A stretch of DNA of 64,000 nt. Origin: Atherinomorus stipes (lineage: Eukaryota > Chordata > Actinopteri > Atheriniformes > Atherinidae). The notes under the pieces are model-generated. The model worked only from the letters and a program-made list of their open reading frames with translations. It was not told where the DNA came from and ran no database searches. Positions 48,046 through 59,800 of this stretch are shown here, one piece after another (the first letter of the stretch is position 1; every line of letters starts with the position of its first letter). Location of the stretch: the NCBI GenBank assembly GCA_023101725.1, contig JALJCO010012619.1, forward strand, positions 310,001 through 374,000, given 5' to 3'. The position numbers and the translations under genes are program-made.

Positions 48046-51000
48046 GTTCAAAGAAGGTGTGTAATGGTGGGAATGCAAGTCTATTTAGTACGTTGAAAAC
48101 AAGACAGGTCCAGGAAAATTAAATTGTGGGATGTTGCATTTATTTACGGTTTTGCATTGCAGAGAACTTGCTAAGTGACATCAGCTTTCCAGTGAAATTA
48201 AGCGATACAATCTTATTACAGACAGTGATATACAGTAGTTAATTTTTTTTTCTATTGTGTTTCAGCCTCTCCTGCTTGTCAGTGTTTATGCTCCTGTCAC
48301 AGTGTGAGGATATAGACCATTGCAATCTAATGATGTCAAAAGTTGACAGTGTTGACTGGTACTACTGGTTCAATCTGTAACATCCTGGGATTTCATCCCG
48401 GTAGATTTAACAAAAACAAATTTCTTTTAAACCAAACAACATGTCTGTTTCTCGGCTCGTTGGTCACACTTTTACCTCACTTTTGATACAAAATGTTCAT
48501 TTAAGCATGAATGACAACAAGCTTTTATGTCAACTAAGCTAAATTTCAACTTTTTACTCTACATTTTATGTTTATAATTTCACAGTCTATTGTAATCATG
48601 TGCACTTCCTCATGTGCATTTTTTGGGGGGTTTACACAAGCATTTACCTTCAGTTTTACTCAGTCTGAATTGCTCCATGTCTTGGTGTGCGTGTGTGTTC
48701 GAGTTTGTCAGTCTGTCTTTTTGGATGGATGTCTCAGCTGGCGCAGCGGAGCAACATCACAGATGAGTCAGACAGGGCTCAGCTTATTCTGACAGCAGGG
48801 GAAGGACAGAACAAGATGCTACCCCAAAAAGTCAATCCTGATTCTTCTGTACATGCATGAAAGATATTAATTTCAGATCTGTAAGATCTAGAAAAAGTGT
48901 ACTCATAAATTCTACCAAAATAAAGAGAGAAAAAAGTATTCACTTCTTTTTCATCTCATGTTTAGGAATGCCACCTACCATTTTTTTCTCCTCTACTCAA
49001 CCCCTGCTGCACTTTCGTTTTATCCCTCAGAGACTGAACTTGGGAAAGTAATTCAGCTTTTTCTCAGTTGCCAGACATCACACAAATTCAGCATCAAGTC
49101 CCTAAAAGATACAAGCATTTCTTTTTAAAACATATAAACACTTGTTTCTGTAGCTCTTTGCTTGAAAAAGACAGGTAAAAGAAGAATTTAGTGGACTTCC
49201 ACAATAACATTTAGGGTCTAAACAATTGCCCAAAACATCTAAATAAATGCCATTTATATCCCAATTATCAGGCAACTAAAAATGGCAAAACAGAAGGATA
49301 AATATATATTGAAAACACTTGTATAAAAAATGCTTTAGAGTGAAGAGCAAAAGAGTTCTACAGTATAACCACACGATGAGTCCAAATTTCATAAATACAC
49401 ATGTGATTTGTGCTCTCTTCATCCCAGTGTGCTTGCTGCCCAGCCATACATTACATCAGCTCTGGGAGGATTGCCTGGACCTCATATGGTGTGAGTGCAT
49501 GAAAGCAGAAGAGGTGAGAGGAAGAATGGGGAGGCTCAGAGCCAGCTTCAACCAAAGCAACATGGATAGTTTGAAAAGAGCTCCTCAGTTCAAGAGTCCT
49601 TTTACATAAACACAAAAACATTCATGATATATTACAATCTAGTTTCATATTAGGAATAAAGGAAAGCTTTGGATGCTAAAAGCAAAATATCACTGTGGAG
49701 AAGAAGGAAGCTCAAACGGTTAACCTACTGGAACAGACAGCATGCCAGGAGTGCAATTCTTTTTTATTATGATACTAGTTCCTAATGCTTTTTCTAAAAG
49801 CAGTGCAAGCTTGTTTTAGCAATACACTTTAAAAGCTAATGTTTCCAGACTGCAGGACTTCCTTTGGAAGTTCGAATATGTCTCAAAGGTTGACTGAGGG
49901 AATGTGAGGGCTCGGATGTATTTAAAAAAGGGCTGCCAAGGGAACTCTGAGCTCATAGTAAAAAAAAAATAAAGAATGTAGTTCATTTAACTACATAGAC
50001 ATTGTTTCAAGTGGAAACCATTGGAACAGAGAATGGGTCATCTTAAACATTGCTTATCATTTGGAGCTGTGGTGTTGATGTTAATGTTCTGTTTTGTGAT
50101 TTCTAAGTTCAAATGCAATGACAGCTCTGTTGTACAGCCCCAGCTCAGCGTAGGAAAATAGGGTTTAAACATTAAAAGCAGGGTGGATGATGTTTTTTTA
50201 CTATATTGCTTAAAGTCTTCTTCACTTCCCGATTGCAGCCAATTAATTAAATGTTCTGACACAAAAATAAAATAAAATAATCACCTGTGGAACGTACAGT
50301 ACAACACTGGAAAAACCCCTTCCAATTAAATTAATTTCATTGGATGGAGTTTTGAGCGGCCCATTTTGATTGATTGAATGATTTTTATGTCCATCAAACT
50401 TGACTGCTGTCTGTTGCGCACTAACCGTCCTCGCGCGCGTGCGTGCGTGCGCTCACAACTCGCCGTGACCATCTCAGTGCAGACGAACCGAGACAAACAT
50501 GGCTGCTCCCTGCCCTTATCTATGCCCCTGTTTGCTCTTAAAAAGAGAAAAATGGATGTGGATTAAGTCATGGAGGTGTTGGTGTTTGCAGTGAGGATGT
50601 TTTACGCCGCAGAAGAAGTTGGAGGTGAGATAATTATCACTTTTAGGAAACGTGGTTCCTCTGCTGTTTACTTGGAAACTAACAAGCTAGCCACTCGGCT
50701 GTTTTCAGTTATCTTCGTCGATAAGAGCGCACGCGACCATTCCTGTGCACTGGAGGCGTGGTTTCGGGGGGGTGTATATTTTTACAAATGTAGCTTGTTC
50801 GAACTGTTTTTCCAAGATCCCCTACCCTGCCTTTAAGACCAGAATCAGCTGGTTAAGATAAAGACATTTGCAGTTTAACCCAAGAGAAAGGAAAAACAAT
50901 CTGAAAACAGAAGTCAAGAGGAGCAAACAAAACAAAATGACAAAGCTTAAGTCAACTCATTTATGACTGCAGGGACCAGCTAAAAAAAAAAAAAAAAAAA

Positions 51001-51885
51001 AGAAAGGTTGTAGCCCAACTTAACCTTTACAAAAGCACATGCATTGCAATTTACCTATAGCTCAAAAATCAACTGATTAAAACGAAGAAAACTAAAGTTC
51101 TGAGTTGGTAAGTTGCGCCAAATGACCACAGCAGTCCATAATGGTCTTCAGCGGCAAAGTTAAATAGTTGAGGAGACACAGGATTAGTTGGACAGCAGAC
51201 AATCTAGCCAATAGCCTGTTTGTCATGCCAAAGCCAGGGCCGGAGGCGAGATGTCCCAGCGTTCAGGGAGTACATGACAGTACAAGCTTCCAATACAGTA
51301 TAAGCTTGTATTTACACCCAACAGTCTGCAGATTGTGTACAGCTACGGACTTGGTTCAGTTGGAGGTATAAGCATTCAACTGGTCCAAGAATGCATTCAG
51401 ACCTCTTTCTCAAACAAACTGGATCTTTTGAATAAAACATTCCCCTCCTTGCCTGGAGGGGCACTGCATCAAAAGTTACTTTAGGAGAAGACGAGTCAAA
51501 TAATGAGCAAGGCCACTTGCTCCTTCTGTTTTCAGCTCTTTAGTTGTCGCCCCCTTTTTGCATTTGGATCACTTGAAATGAACGGGGACCTTGGTTTATA
51601 GGTGAATCAGTGTTTGCTCTTGTTTGTGCATCAGAGTTCGGTTGCACATTCACGCCTCTCGACATTAACTGGTCTTTCTCTGCAAACAAACTAAGATTCA
51701 ATACAGAAATGCTGAATGCACCCAGACCTCTCACAGTCAAAACTTGCTGTTTTTGGTCATGATATGGAACTTTCTTCTCATCTTAACTCATGCACACCTG
51801 AAATGCGTTAAGTCTTAATTGGTTAAACAACTATTTTCCAGTTGTAGATGTGGTCATAGGATGATAGTGATGTCTGTAGATGTCT
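48046..51885. other. Non-coding stretch with a CpG-rich patch
   Basis: Mostly AT-rich. Bases 50400-50770 are CpG-richer, with alternating CG/TG near 50430-50452 and CGACCATTCCTG-type words further on. The ATG at 50499 (context AAACATGG) opens only a short frame with no homology. A 20-base A run lies at 50982-51001. It could be a decayed repeat or a small CpG island; no gene supported. Confidence 0.5.
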
Positions 51886-52338
51886 GTTGCTACGTTCACA
51901 CGGTGATGATCAGAAGAGAAGACACAAGTGGCATTTAGTCTTCATCTTTTTATTCGCTTTACACGAGTGTCATCATGAAGAAATCAAGGACGCAAGAGTG
52001 CGTGGAATTTGATTGGATATGCACGCCAGGCCGTTAAGTGGTGCTGTGATAGAACGCCACCATGTCCGCGCGCATGCGTAAAATCCACCTTAGATCTGCT
52101 GTGTTTACGTAGTTCACATACATTGCGTACATTGTTGTTTTTCCTGTTTGTGTGTGACGTCAACGTGCATGCGACATGAGCATGGCGTGAGCAGGTCCCC
52201 CTATCATTTTTGCATTTTGGACCGTGCAGACGAGAACACAACAGCTTCGTGTCTTTTGGAATTCCACTTTGGAATGAGTCTTCAGATTTTTGCGTCCTCA
52301 ACCCAGAATACCACTATTGTCGTGTGAACGAAAGGCAC
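51886..52338. mobile_element. Probable MITE with GTTCACACG ends
   Basis: The left TTGCTACGTTCACACGG (about 51887) and the right CGTGTGAACGAAAGGC (about 52321) share the inverted core GTTCACACG and a few bases beyond. The interior is CpG-richer than the flanks, and both sides hold AGTCTTC/GAAGAC-like words. No clean target duplication, so the borders are approximate. Confidence 0.5.
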
Positions 52339-54472
52339 TTCTGATGAAATATTTTGCCATTTCTACCTTCAGCAGCAAAACTCACTGCTGTGATTTATGT
52401 CAGTTTTCACTAGAGATAATAAAGATGTATGTAGGCAAAGAAGTAAAAGTGTCTGCGATCAGATTATTAAGAAGCATCACGGCAAAATGGTATAGCTCAG
52501 AATCCGGCGATGTGTGAATACCTCCCACCGTGTTTTTTGGGCCCCAAATCTTTTCTCTTCTGAACATCATACAAACTTCATGTATACATGAAGTAAAAAG
52601 CTGTTTGTCACTTGAGCCCTACACATTTCCCCTTCACCAGAAAAGCCACAATCTGATCCAACAGTGGAGATTCTGGGGTGGAAGCTGGGCAGATTAAAAT
52701 GCCCAAGTGAACACCACTGGTGTAAATGACTGATATTTGCAGTGAAGAATGGAGCAGCGGTAGCGGCAGAGCTGAGAAAGTAATTTGCGGGCTTCACACA
52801 ATTTATGCATTCGAGTTCTCACACTGTGGGGAAACATATTCTCACTGTAAATGATCATGGCATGCCATATAGTTTTACATATATTGCTGTTTTTCAGATC
52901 ATAATCTCTTTTATTTGAATCAAAAATGAGGTGTGATATTGAAGAAGATGCCATTCAACAACTAAGAGGCCATGCAGATGTGAAAGTGTTGCATGTGCAA
53001 GATGGGATACTGTACTTACTAAAGATGTGCATTGCTGCTTCACCTGTAACTTTGGGACATGTTGACAGGAAGTTGAATTTAAATGAATGCGTAGCACATA
53101 CCAGAGATGGATCCATGTATATACATTATTTATTCATATATTGGATTGATGCTGTGCGTTTGTTGTGTTAGGGATGTGCTATAATTGGATAGTATTTGAG
53201 TCACCGTGGCTGCGTCTTTCAGAGGAAGTCCCTTTCATCATTTCATCACTCATCTAACACATCTCTATTTTTCTTTTATTATTGCTGTCACTCTTTTGCT
53301 TTATTTTCCTTCATCTCCCCACCATCGCCCCTTCAATCTCCCCCATCTGCTTCCTCTTTCCATCCTTTGTGTTCTTTCTCCATTACTCTTCTTCTTCCTC
53401 TCATCCTCCACCTCAGTCTCTTTGCAGCTTGCCTATCTGCATGTCTGTGTTTTGGCTGTGTGGGCGCAGTCCTGTCAAAACCTGCTGCGTGTGCACGAGC
53501 GTGTCTCAACAAACGTGTCAACGTTTCTTTCTGCACATGTGTGTATCTGTACGTGTGCTGGTTCTGTGTATTAGTGCATGCTCAATTCAGTTTTGGGTGA
53601 TCTTTGTGCTTTACCACTGTAACTGTGTCAGCATGTATTTGTTTTCAAGTTTAGCTAATGGGCTGTTGTGTTCAAATAGTGTTTTCACATTTCTTTGTGT
53701 ATGTGTTTACTTGTGTGTCCTTTGTGTTTTGATGTGTGTGCTTGTTTGTGTGAGTGTATTCATGTCTTTCTATCATTCTTTCAGTTTTCCTGATCTGTCA
53801 GGCTCAAGAAAAACATTTTTTTTCTGACTAATGCTCTGTTTTGTTTCCTCTAGATGAGAGAAAAGGGGAGAGAAATGAGTCAGCTTGTTCAGTCGATTCC
53901 AAACAAAGAGCTCAGCTTTAATTTTACCACGCCTAATCAATTCATCTCTTAATGTGTGTGTGCATGTGCCCTCACAAGCACATGCAGAAATACACAAAGG
54001 AAAACAGTTTAGAGACTGTCTTAGCTGAAGTTTCTACTAAGAAATTGACATCAAGAGCCTCTCATCCTGCTTTCTATAATTCCCCCTCCTTATCAGAGTT
54101 GAGAACTTTCTAAGAAGCACTTTTCACCTGACATAAGAGTGCTTTGCCCTTGTAGAAAGGCTTTGTAAGAAGTCATTTCATCTATATTTATGCATGATGT
54201 CTTTGACAGGGTCTCTTATTTTTAAATCAAACTCTTATCCCTGTGGACTGTAAACTTGAATAGGTTACCATCAAAACAGGACGTAGTATGGATATATCTA
54301 GGGCAATATAGTTTGACACTGCAAATGTTTCCATGGTCTGCAGTCAGAAAAAGCCCTTAAAAAGCTGCCGCTTCAGTCCCCTGCTCTAGATGAATTAACT
54401 TCCTTTTGTTGTTCTTTACTGAAAATGTAGACTTCTTGAATACACTTTGAACTTGTTCCAGACAAAATACAT
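52339..54472. other. Non-coding stretch, CT-rich then TG-rich
   Basis: Bases 53220-53430 are CT-rich and 53440-53770 TG-rich. The long plus-strand frame at 53282-53827 translates these tracts into Ser/Phe/Leu and Cys/Val peptide and is rejected as a gene. Bases 53870-53955, after a pyrimidine tract and AG, look information-rich (AATTTTACCACGCCTAATCA) and could be conserved non-coding DNA or, less likely, a small exon. Confidence 0.55.
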
Positions 54473-55049
54473 AGCCGTGTCTCAAACTGCGCACTTGCCT
54501 GAGTGCACTGGAAATCAGTGCATAGTGTGCACTGTTTACTTCATCTGTAGTGCACACTATTGTCGCTAAATGCTGACCCAAATAGACGGTCTTGCATTGA
54601 TCGCTAATCTGAGCTACTGTAACTCTACTGAGCCGGTATAACTGCGGCCTCAAACACACGACTCAGAACTGTCATCAGGGACTGAACAGCTCGTAGCATG
54701 CTACATATACATGTACATTAGTAATTACATCTGAATAATTTCATTAATGTTACTTAAATCAGTACGATACCGCCTCCACTGCTGCAGGGGTCGCCACCGC
54801 TTTGTTCTCCACCATTATTCAGCTCTGAAAGTCAATTTAAAAGGCATGCCTCTTCCACTACGTTAACAAGATGGCGTCCGTTTAGTGTGAGAAGTGTGCT
54901 TTGTTTTGCACTGCATTTTTGGACGTTATTAGGATAACATCCGGGTATTTTCTGAGCACTGAATTTTTAGCTTAAATGCCCGTGTGAACACACTATGCTC
55001 TCAAAGATAGTATTCTAAGTGTTCGAAGTGCGCGGTTTGAGACATGGCT
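54473..55049. mobile_element. MITE with AGCCxTGTCTCAAAC ends
   Basis: The left end AGCCGTGTCTCAAACTGCGC and the right end GCGCGGTTTGAGACATGGCT are inverted, with 22 of the first 24 bases matching. A 3-bp direct repeat CAT (54470-54472 and 55050-55052) could be the target duplication. The interior contains CpG-rich words and AAGATGGCGTCCG (about 54868). No transposase frame. Superfamily not settled. Confidence 0.82.
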
Positions 55050-55091
55050 CATGTGATGACTTGGTCAATATTAGCAATAACTTGTGGAGTC

Positions 55092-55567
55092 TTAAAGACA
55101 CACAACGGAACTTTCAGCAGTTTTCTCAGTGATGCGCCCCCTATCGGCGGCTAAACTAGCATCCATCTTGTTCATACCTGTACTGTAAGCTCACTCCAGC
55201 CAGTAAAAGACAGTCTTATCTTGACTCTTGTTCTGTCCCTTCCTCTGTTTCTTTTCCTCTCTTCCTCCGGTGATGTTTCCTTGCGTTTCTTTACCGAATT
55301 CGACATGATGCGCATTCAAAACACCCGTGATGTTGATCCCTGGTTTACATCCGGTTGCTAGTGAGTGACGCGGTGCTGCAACCAATAGTTGGCTGCAACT
55401 TCACGGTCGCGTCCCGGATGGGAATCTTACATAGTGCTGTTTCTGAGCCCCGGGACGGCTCTGGGCACTGACAGCTCGAAAATGCGCATAATGAATGTTG
55501 GTGTGACATCAAAACGAGTCAGAAACACAGATTTTTAAGGTCTAAAAGTTACGTTGTGTGTCTTTAA
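55092..55567. mobile_element. TTAA-flanked MITE with AGACACACAACG ends
   Basis: TTAA at 55092-55095 and 55564-55567. The terminal repeats AGACACACAACGGAACTTT and AAAGTTACGTTGTGTGTCT match when inverted at 24 of 26 positions including TTAA. The 468-bp interior is CpG-richer than its surroundings and non-coding. It begins only 42 bp after the previous MITE. The low divergence of the ends suggests it is one of the younger TTAA elements here. Confidence 0.92.
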
Positions 55568-57376
55568 AGGTAAAAATCTCAGTCTGTATTGAAAGAAGCA
55601 AAAGACTTGTTTTGGTTTTTGACTGACAGTTAACATTTTTACCTGAGCCACTTTTGGAACTTTGATTGCTGGCAGACTTGTATTAAAAATGACATGAGCG
55701 ATGAGGTCAGTGTCAAGAATGGGCATACCAGTTGGACGTCATGCAAAACTCCAAACCATGTGCTTAAATTAATATATGAAACCAAGTCAACACACTATCA
55801 CTTCACTTTGTGCCCTGGAGTGTAAAGCGAAATATAGCACCTTTCCTTGGTCTTTGTCTCAGTTAATGCCATGATTTCCTGTCAACAAGTACTGCTTAGG
55901 AAGATAATTCAACATAACATAATTCATCAGCATTCAAGACACACTTTAGATTTCCCATTTAGTTAAATGTGTGTGTGTAGACGGCAGGGCAGGGTATGAC
56001 TGTTCCACATAACCACACATCCAAGATTTTTAAAGAGAAAAAGTGTGCAGGAGCACATTCTTATAAACCTGACTGTTCTATGGTGCCTGAAACTTCTAAG
56101 CATCCGTATGAGACTTTTTTTTTTTTTTTAAGCATTTTGTAAGCAACAAAAGAGAAAAAACATGTTTAATTTGAGTTTGCTAAACTCAGCCACCTTTTGG
56201 TTCTGTTGCAACTTGGCAAACTATTTATATTCCTTCTGCCAGTTTCATACCCCAGACTGCTTTTCCAACAACCTCTCAGCAGTTCCCAGATGTGTTGAAC
56301 ACTGTTAGCTGCTTCTCATGTGTTTGCCATTCAGCTTGGCCTAAACCATCTAAATTGGGTTTACTTGGAGGAGACTGTGCAGATGTTTGAAGATAAATAG
56401 TTCTCACTCGAAGTGTGTGTTGAAGGTGCGTTTTAGATCTTTATCCTTTTGAAAGAACAAAAGATTGTTCTTGAGTTTTTTTCCTTGATATTTGAAGCCA
56501 CATGGGGTACCATATTGTGGCAAAATACCATTTTAGTAAAGCTTTCAGTGTCACTTGCAAAGCAACCCGTGTCCTCATCACACTGGCTATATTTTTCTCA
56601 CAGTGGGAACTTCACTCATTCTTTTCCTGAGTTTCACAAAGGCATGGTCATTGGAGCTAGGAAATCTGAAATCTAAACTCATAGGGCCAAATAACCCTGA
56701 AAGCCCTTAATGTAAACTTGGTTAATGACCCCATGTTTGGCAGCATAGGTGAGATTTAGACAGCCCTTATAAGAGCTCACTGCATCCTGCCAGGTCTTCT
56801 ACTAACTTCAACCCAGCACTTTGACATGTCAGAACAAGCTAAATGGGTAAAAGAGTTTCATGATCAATTTTGCTTATTTCTTTCTACATGATCAACAAAC
56901 CCATGTGGATGCTACTGGGGGTGGATGGCCTCAGATATGGACAGAATTCATCTTCCACTTCACCAAGTGTCTGACATTCATTCTGGTTTCTTCTCTTACC
57001 TCCCTGCTGAGTTTTATCATGATGCCTTTTAAGAGTGCAACGTTTTTGAGCAGCATTTCAGACAGGTGGCAGCTGAACAGAAGCAGTATTTCCATCGACT
57101 ACTGTACCTTTATGCAAACACAAATGTGGTGTAAAACAGAATTCAATAATAAAATAAAACCAATTAAATTGATCTTTTTTTTTTTAAATTTACTTCAACT
57201 CCCCATCTGTCAATTATGCTTTATTCAGTAATGAATTCACAGATATTCTCATTCTAAGTAACACGAATACACCGTTGCTGCCTACAGTGTTGCACACCAA
57301 CAAACTTTGTGCTACTTATGATGGCATTCAGTCCATCATCTTCTGGAAACTGCAGTCTGTTCAAATATCTGTAAAT
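55568..57376. other. Non-coding stretch, no gene seen
   Basis: AT-rich unique sequence with T runs at about 56117-56130 and 57177-57184. No repeat ends or frames with homology recognised. Confidence 0.6.
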
Positions 57377-57680
57377 AAGATAAAGATAAGATAAAGATAC
57401 TTTATTGATCCCCGAGGGGAAATTCATGTTTCAGTACAACCCGTCCAAGACACACAAACACAAGAACATTACAAGACAGGATCAGGCAGACTGTGGTCAC
57501 GCAGCCCCTCACAGGGCGCACCTTTGCAGAAAAGAAAACGGTAACATGAGGAAAGATGGGTTGGTGGTAAAAAGAGGTCTCCGAACTCTCCACATATACA
57601 GATGGAGACCTTGGAGACAAAAAAAACACACAGAGAAGCATGAACTCGACAGTCACAACATACACACATAAATACAAGGA
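57377..57680 (-). mobile_element. LINE 3'-end fragment with GATAA-type tail
   Basis: AAGATAAAGATAAGATAAAG followed by ACTTTATTGATCCCCGAGGG is the reverse complement of a very common fish LINE 3' end, where the coding strand closes with a (TTATC)-like simple tail. The LINE therefore lies on the minus strand and extends to the right as untranslated sequence. No reverse-transcriptase frame remains. The right border is estimated; the clade (CR1/Rex/L2 group) is inferred. Confidence 0.6.
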
Positions 57681-58839
57681 CAAACAAAGACCAGTTTTGG
57701 ATTTCTAGTCCCTTCTTCAGCTTCATGTTCCCTCTCACAGTTTCCTCCTCCCCTCTATTCATTCCAAACCTTGTCCAAATGAAAAATCCCTTCTCCAGCT
57801 TTTCACCTAGTTTCTTGATTTTAATGATTCATTCTTTCATGCAACCTTTTTATTTCTTCAGCTCCTCTGCACTCACTAAATCACTCATTCTTTTTCTTTC
57901 TTGCATTTTATTTTCCAACTGTTCATGTTTCCATCTTCCTCATCAGACACCCTCTTGGATCTCAAGATGCCAGATGTTAACTTGACAATCGTTACGTGCT
58001 AAATACTTGTTAGAGCTTTGTTGTAGTACCACACAAGCTGGTTAGGGTGTGCAAACATTATTTTGTTTGCGTCAAACAATTATCGATGCAGGCACCCCCG
58101 GGGGGGGGGGGGGGAAGGAAAAAAGACACCAGTTATCTTGTTCATTCAGCATCAGCCCAATAAGGTCAATCAAAGAGTTGATGAGGGGCTCCCAGAGAGT
58201 TGAGTGAAAGAGAGATGACAACTTCAGACAAGGACGAGAAGGATGAAGGAGGGATGAGAGGTTAAGCGACATTATCAGAGTCCGTAAAAAGCGGAGGAGA
58301 GTGAGATGACTAGAAAGGATGAGAGCCATATGAGAGGCAGATGAAAGCCGGGGAGTTAAAGGAGGGGTTAGAGTCTGAGTGGTGCAGTGACAGAGGAAGG
58401 CATGGTGAGAGGTGGAGAGAAGGTCACGAGGTTTGTTGTTTGCGAAATGCATCCTCTCGTTGCTCACTTTAATGTAAGAGCTCAGCCACTTATTGAGCTG
58501 CCGGAGTAGAGGACGGGGAGAGAGCCAAGTAATTATGATTTCAGGACACACTGAATGGATGCAAATGTAGAGTTCCAACCTTTGCAAAAGTAACTCAACA
58601 ATTTGAGCTTCGCAGAGCACAACTAAAAGGTAGAGCCAAACTGAATGACATTCATTAATTATCGCAACACATAGGTGTCGAAGAGTTGCTACTTTTTTGT
58701 TTATAACCTCTGTTTTGTAAGAGTGCAGCAGCTGTTCAGGATGTTGAAATTGAGACTTTTACAAAGTGGCCAAAAAAATGGGCGTCAAAGTCTGATACAC
58801 TAGTGTCATATCTGGATCAAATGTCCCACTGGAGTTGGT
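57681..58839. other. Non-coding stretch: CT block, G run, GA block, then complex sequence
   Basis: CT-rich at about 57710-57950, then CCCCC followed by a 15-base G run (58100-58114), then GA-rich to about 58430. The longest frame in the window (minus strand, 58072-58620) lies here; it reads mostly as Leu/Ser/His/Pro from GA-rich DNA with no recognisable domain and is not supported as a gene. Bases 58436-58575 look enhancer-like, with TTAATGTAA, AAGTAATTATGA and GGATGCAAAT words. Confidence 0.55.
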
Positions 58840-59182
58840 CTCGAATAGCAGGACCCTCCTCTGTCTTCTCCTTTGAACCATCTGAACCTCAGGACCCACT
58901 GCCCTCTTGGAGACAACCCTAATTATTCACACCTGAATCAAATGAAAGGCTCATTATAAGGTTTGCAAAGAACTTGATGTAGATGTTCATGAATCTGAAT
59001 CACATTGAAGGCAAGGCAAGTTTATTTGTATAGCACATTTCATGTACAATTCAAAGTGCTTTACATAAAAAATTATAAGCAAAAGGGGAAAAAAAAATTA
59101 GAAGCATGATTCAAAATTAAAAGCATTTAAGATTAAAAAGTGAGAATACAGAGACGTGCAGATTTTAACTTTTGAATAAAAT

Positions 59183-59524
59183 CTACGTAAATGCAGCTGA
59201 GAACAGGTGGGCCTTTAACCTGGATTTAAATAAACTAAGTGCTTCAGCTGATCTGAGACGTTCTGGGAGTTTGTTCCAGACCCGTGGAGCATAGAAGCTG
59301 AACGCAGCTTCTCCATGTCTGGTTCTGACTCTGGGAACTGATAAAAGACCGGATCCAGATGACCTGAGGGATCTAGTGGGTTCATACTGGGTCAAGAGGT
59401 CACTGATGTATTTTGGGCCTAAACCATTCAGAGCTTTATAGACCGACAGCAGAACTTTAAAGTCTATTCTCTGATGGACCGGCAGCCAGTGTAAAGACCT
59501 CAGAACTGGACTGATGTGGTCCAC
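59183..59524 (-). pseudogene. LINE reverse transcriptase, C-terminal end (frame 1 of a broken ORF)
   Basis: A 113-residue open stretch read on the minus strand. It contains the L2-family C-terminal signatures HISPVLRSLHWLPVHQRIDF and FKVLLSVYKALNGL near its start, RHGEAAFSFYAPRVWNKLP in the second half and FKSRLKAHLF close to the stop. This part lies downstream of the catalytic palm, so no active-site motif is present. In an intact element it would be the tail of ORF2, used for target-primed reverse transcription. The coding sequence continues upstream in another frame after a frameshift near 59585, so it cannot make a functional enzyme. The first methionine is internal to the domain and not a real start. 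Confidence 0.92.
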
Positions 59525-59800
59525 TTTTCTGGTCTTTGTGAGAACTCGGGCAGCAGAGTTCTGAATGAGCTGCAGCTGTTTAACTGATTTTTAGGTAGAC
59601 CAGTAAAGACGCTGTTACAGTAGTCAAGCCGACTGAAGATGAATGCATGGACTAGTTTTTCCAGATTTTCCTGAGACATCAGATCTTTTATCCTTGAGAT
59701 GTTCTTCAGGTGATAGTAGGCTGATTTAGTGATCGTTTGTGTGTTTTTCAAAGTTTAGGTCTGAGTCCATCACTACACCCAGATTTCTGGCCTGATTGGT
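59525..59800 (-). pseudogene. LINE reverse transcriptase, upstream piece with frameshifts
   Basis: Minus-strand reading gives NLGVVMDSDLNFEKH, then after a frameshift near 59740 ITKSAYYHLKNISRIKDLMS and LEKLVHAFIFSRLDYCNSVF, then after a second frameshift near 59585 LQLIQNSAARVLTKTRK leading into the 59183-59524 stretch. These are the standard order of motifs C-terminal to the catalytic domain in L2 LINEs. At least two frameshifts make the gene dead. The 5' rest of the ORF is missing because the insertion is truncated. Confidence 0.9.

Noticed and set aside
52926..53171. 81-codon plus-strand frame of mixed composition
   Set aside because: Looks more protein-like than most, but no motif, and overlapping minus-strand frames are equally open. 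Not enough to call a gene.
53282..53827. 181-codon plus-strand open frame with hydrophobic stretches
   Set aside because: It is a translation of a CT-rich block followed by a TG-rich block (Ser/Phe/Leu, then Cys/Val), also open in other frames. The apparent membrane segments are a composition effect.
58072..58620. 182-codon minus-strand open frame, the longest in the window
   Set aside because: Composition follows the GA-rich plus strand (Leu/Ser/Pro/His), no domain or family signature, and the C-terminal end encodes a Pro run from a G homopolymer. No splice context or Kozak support.
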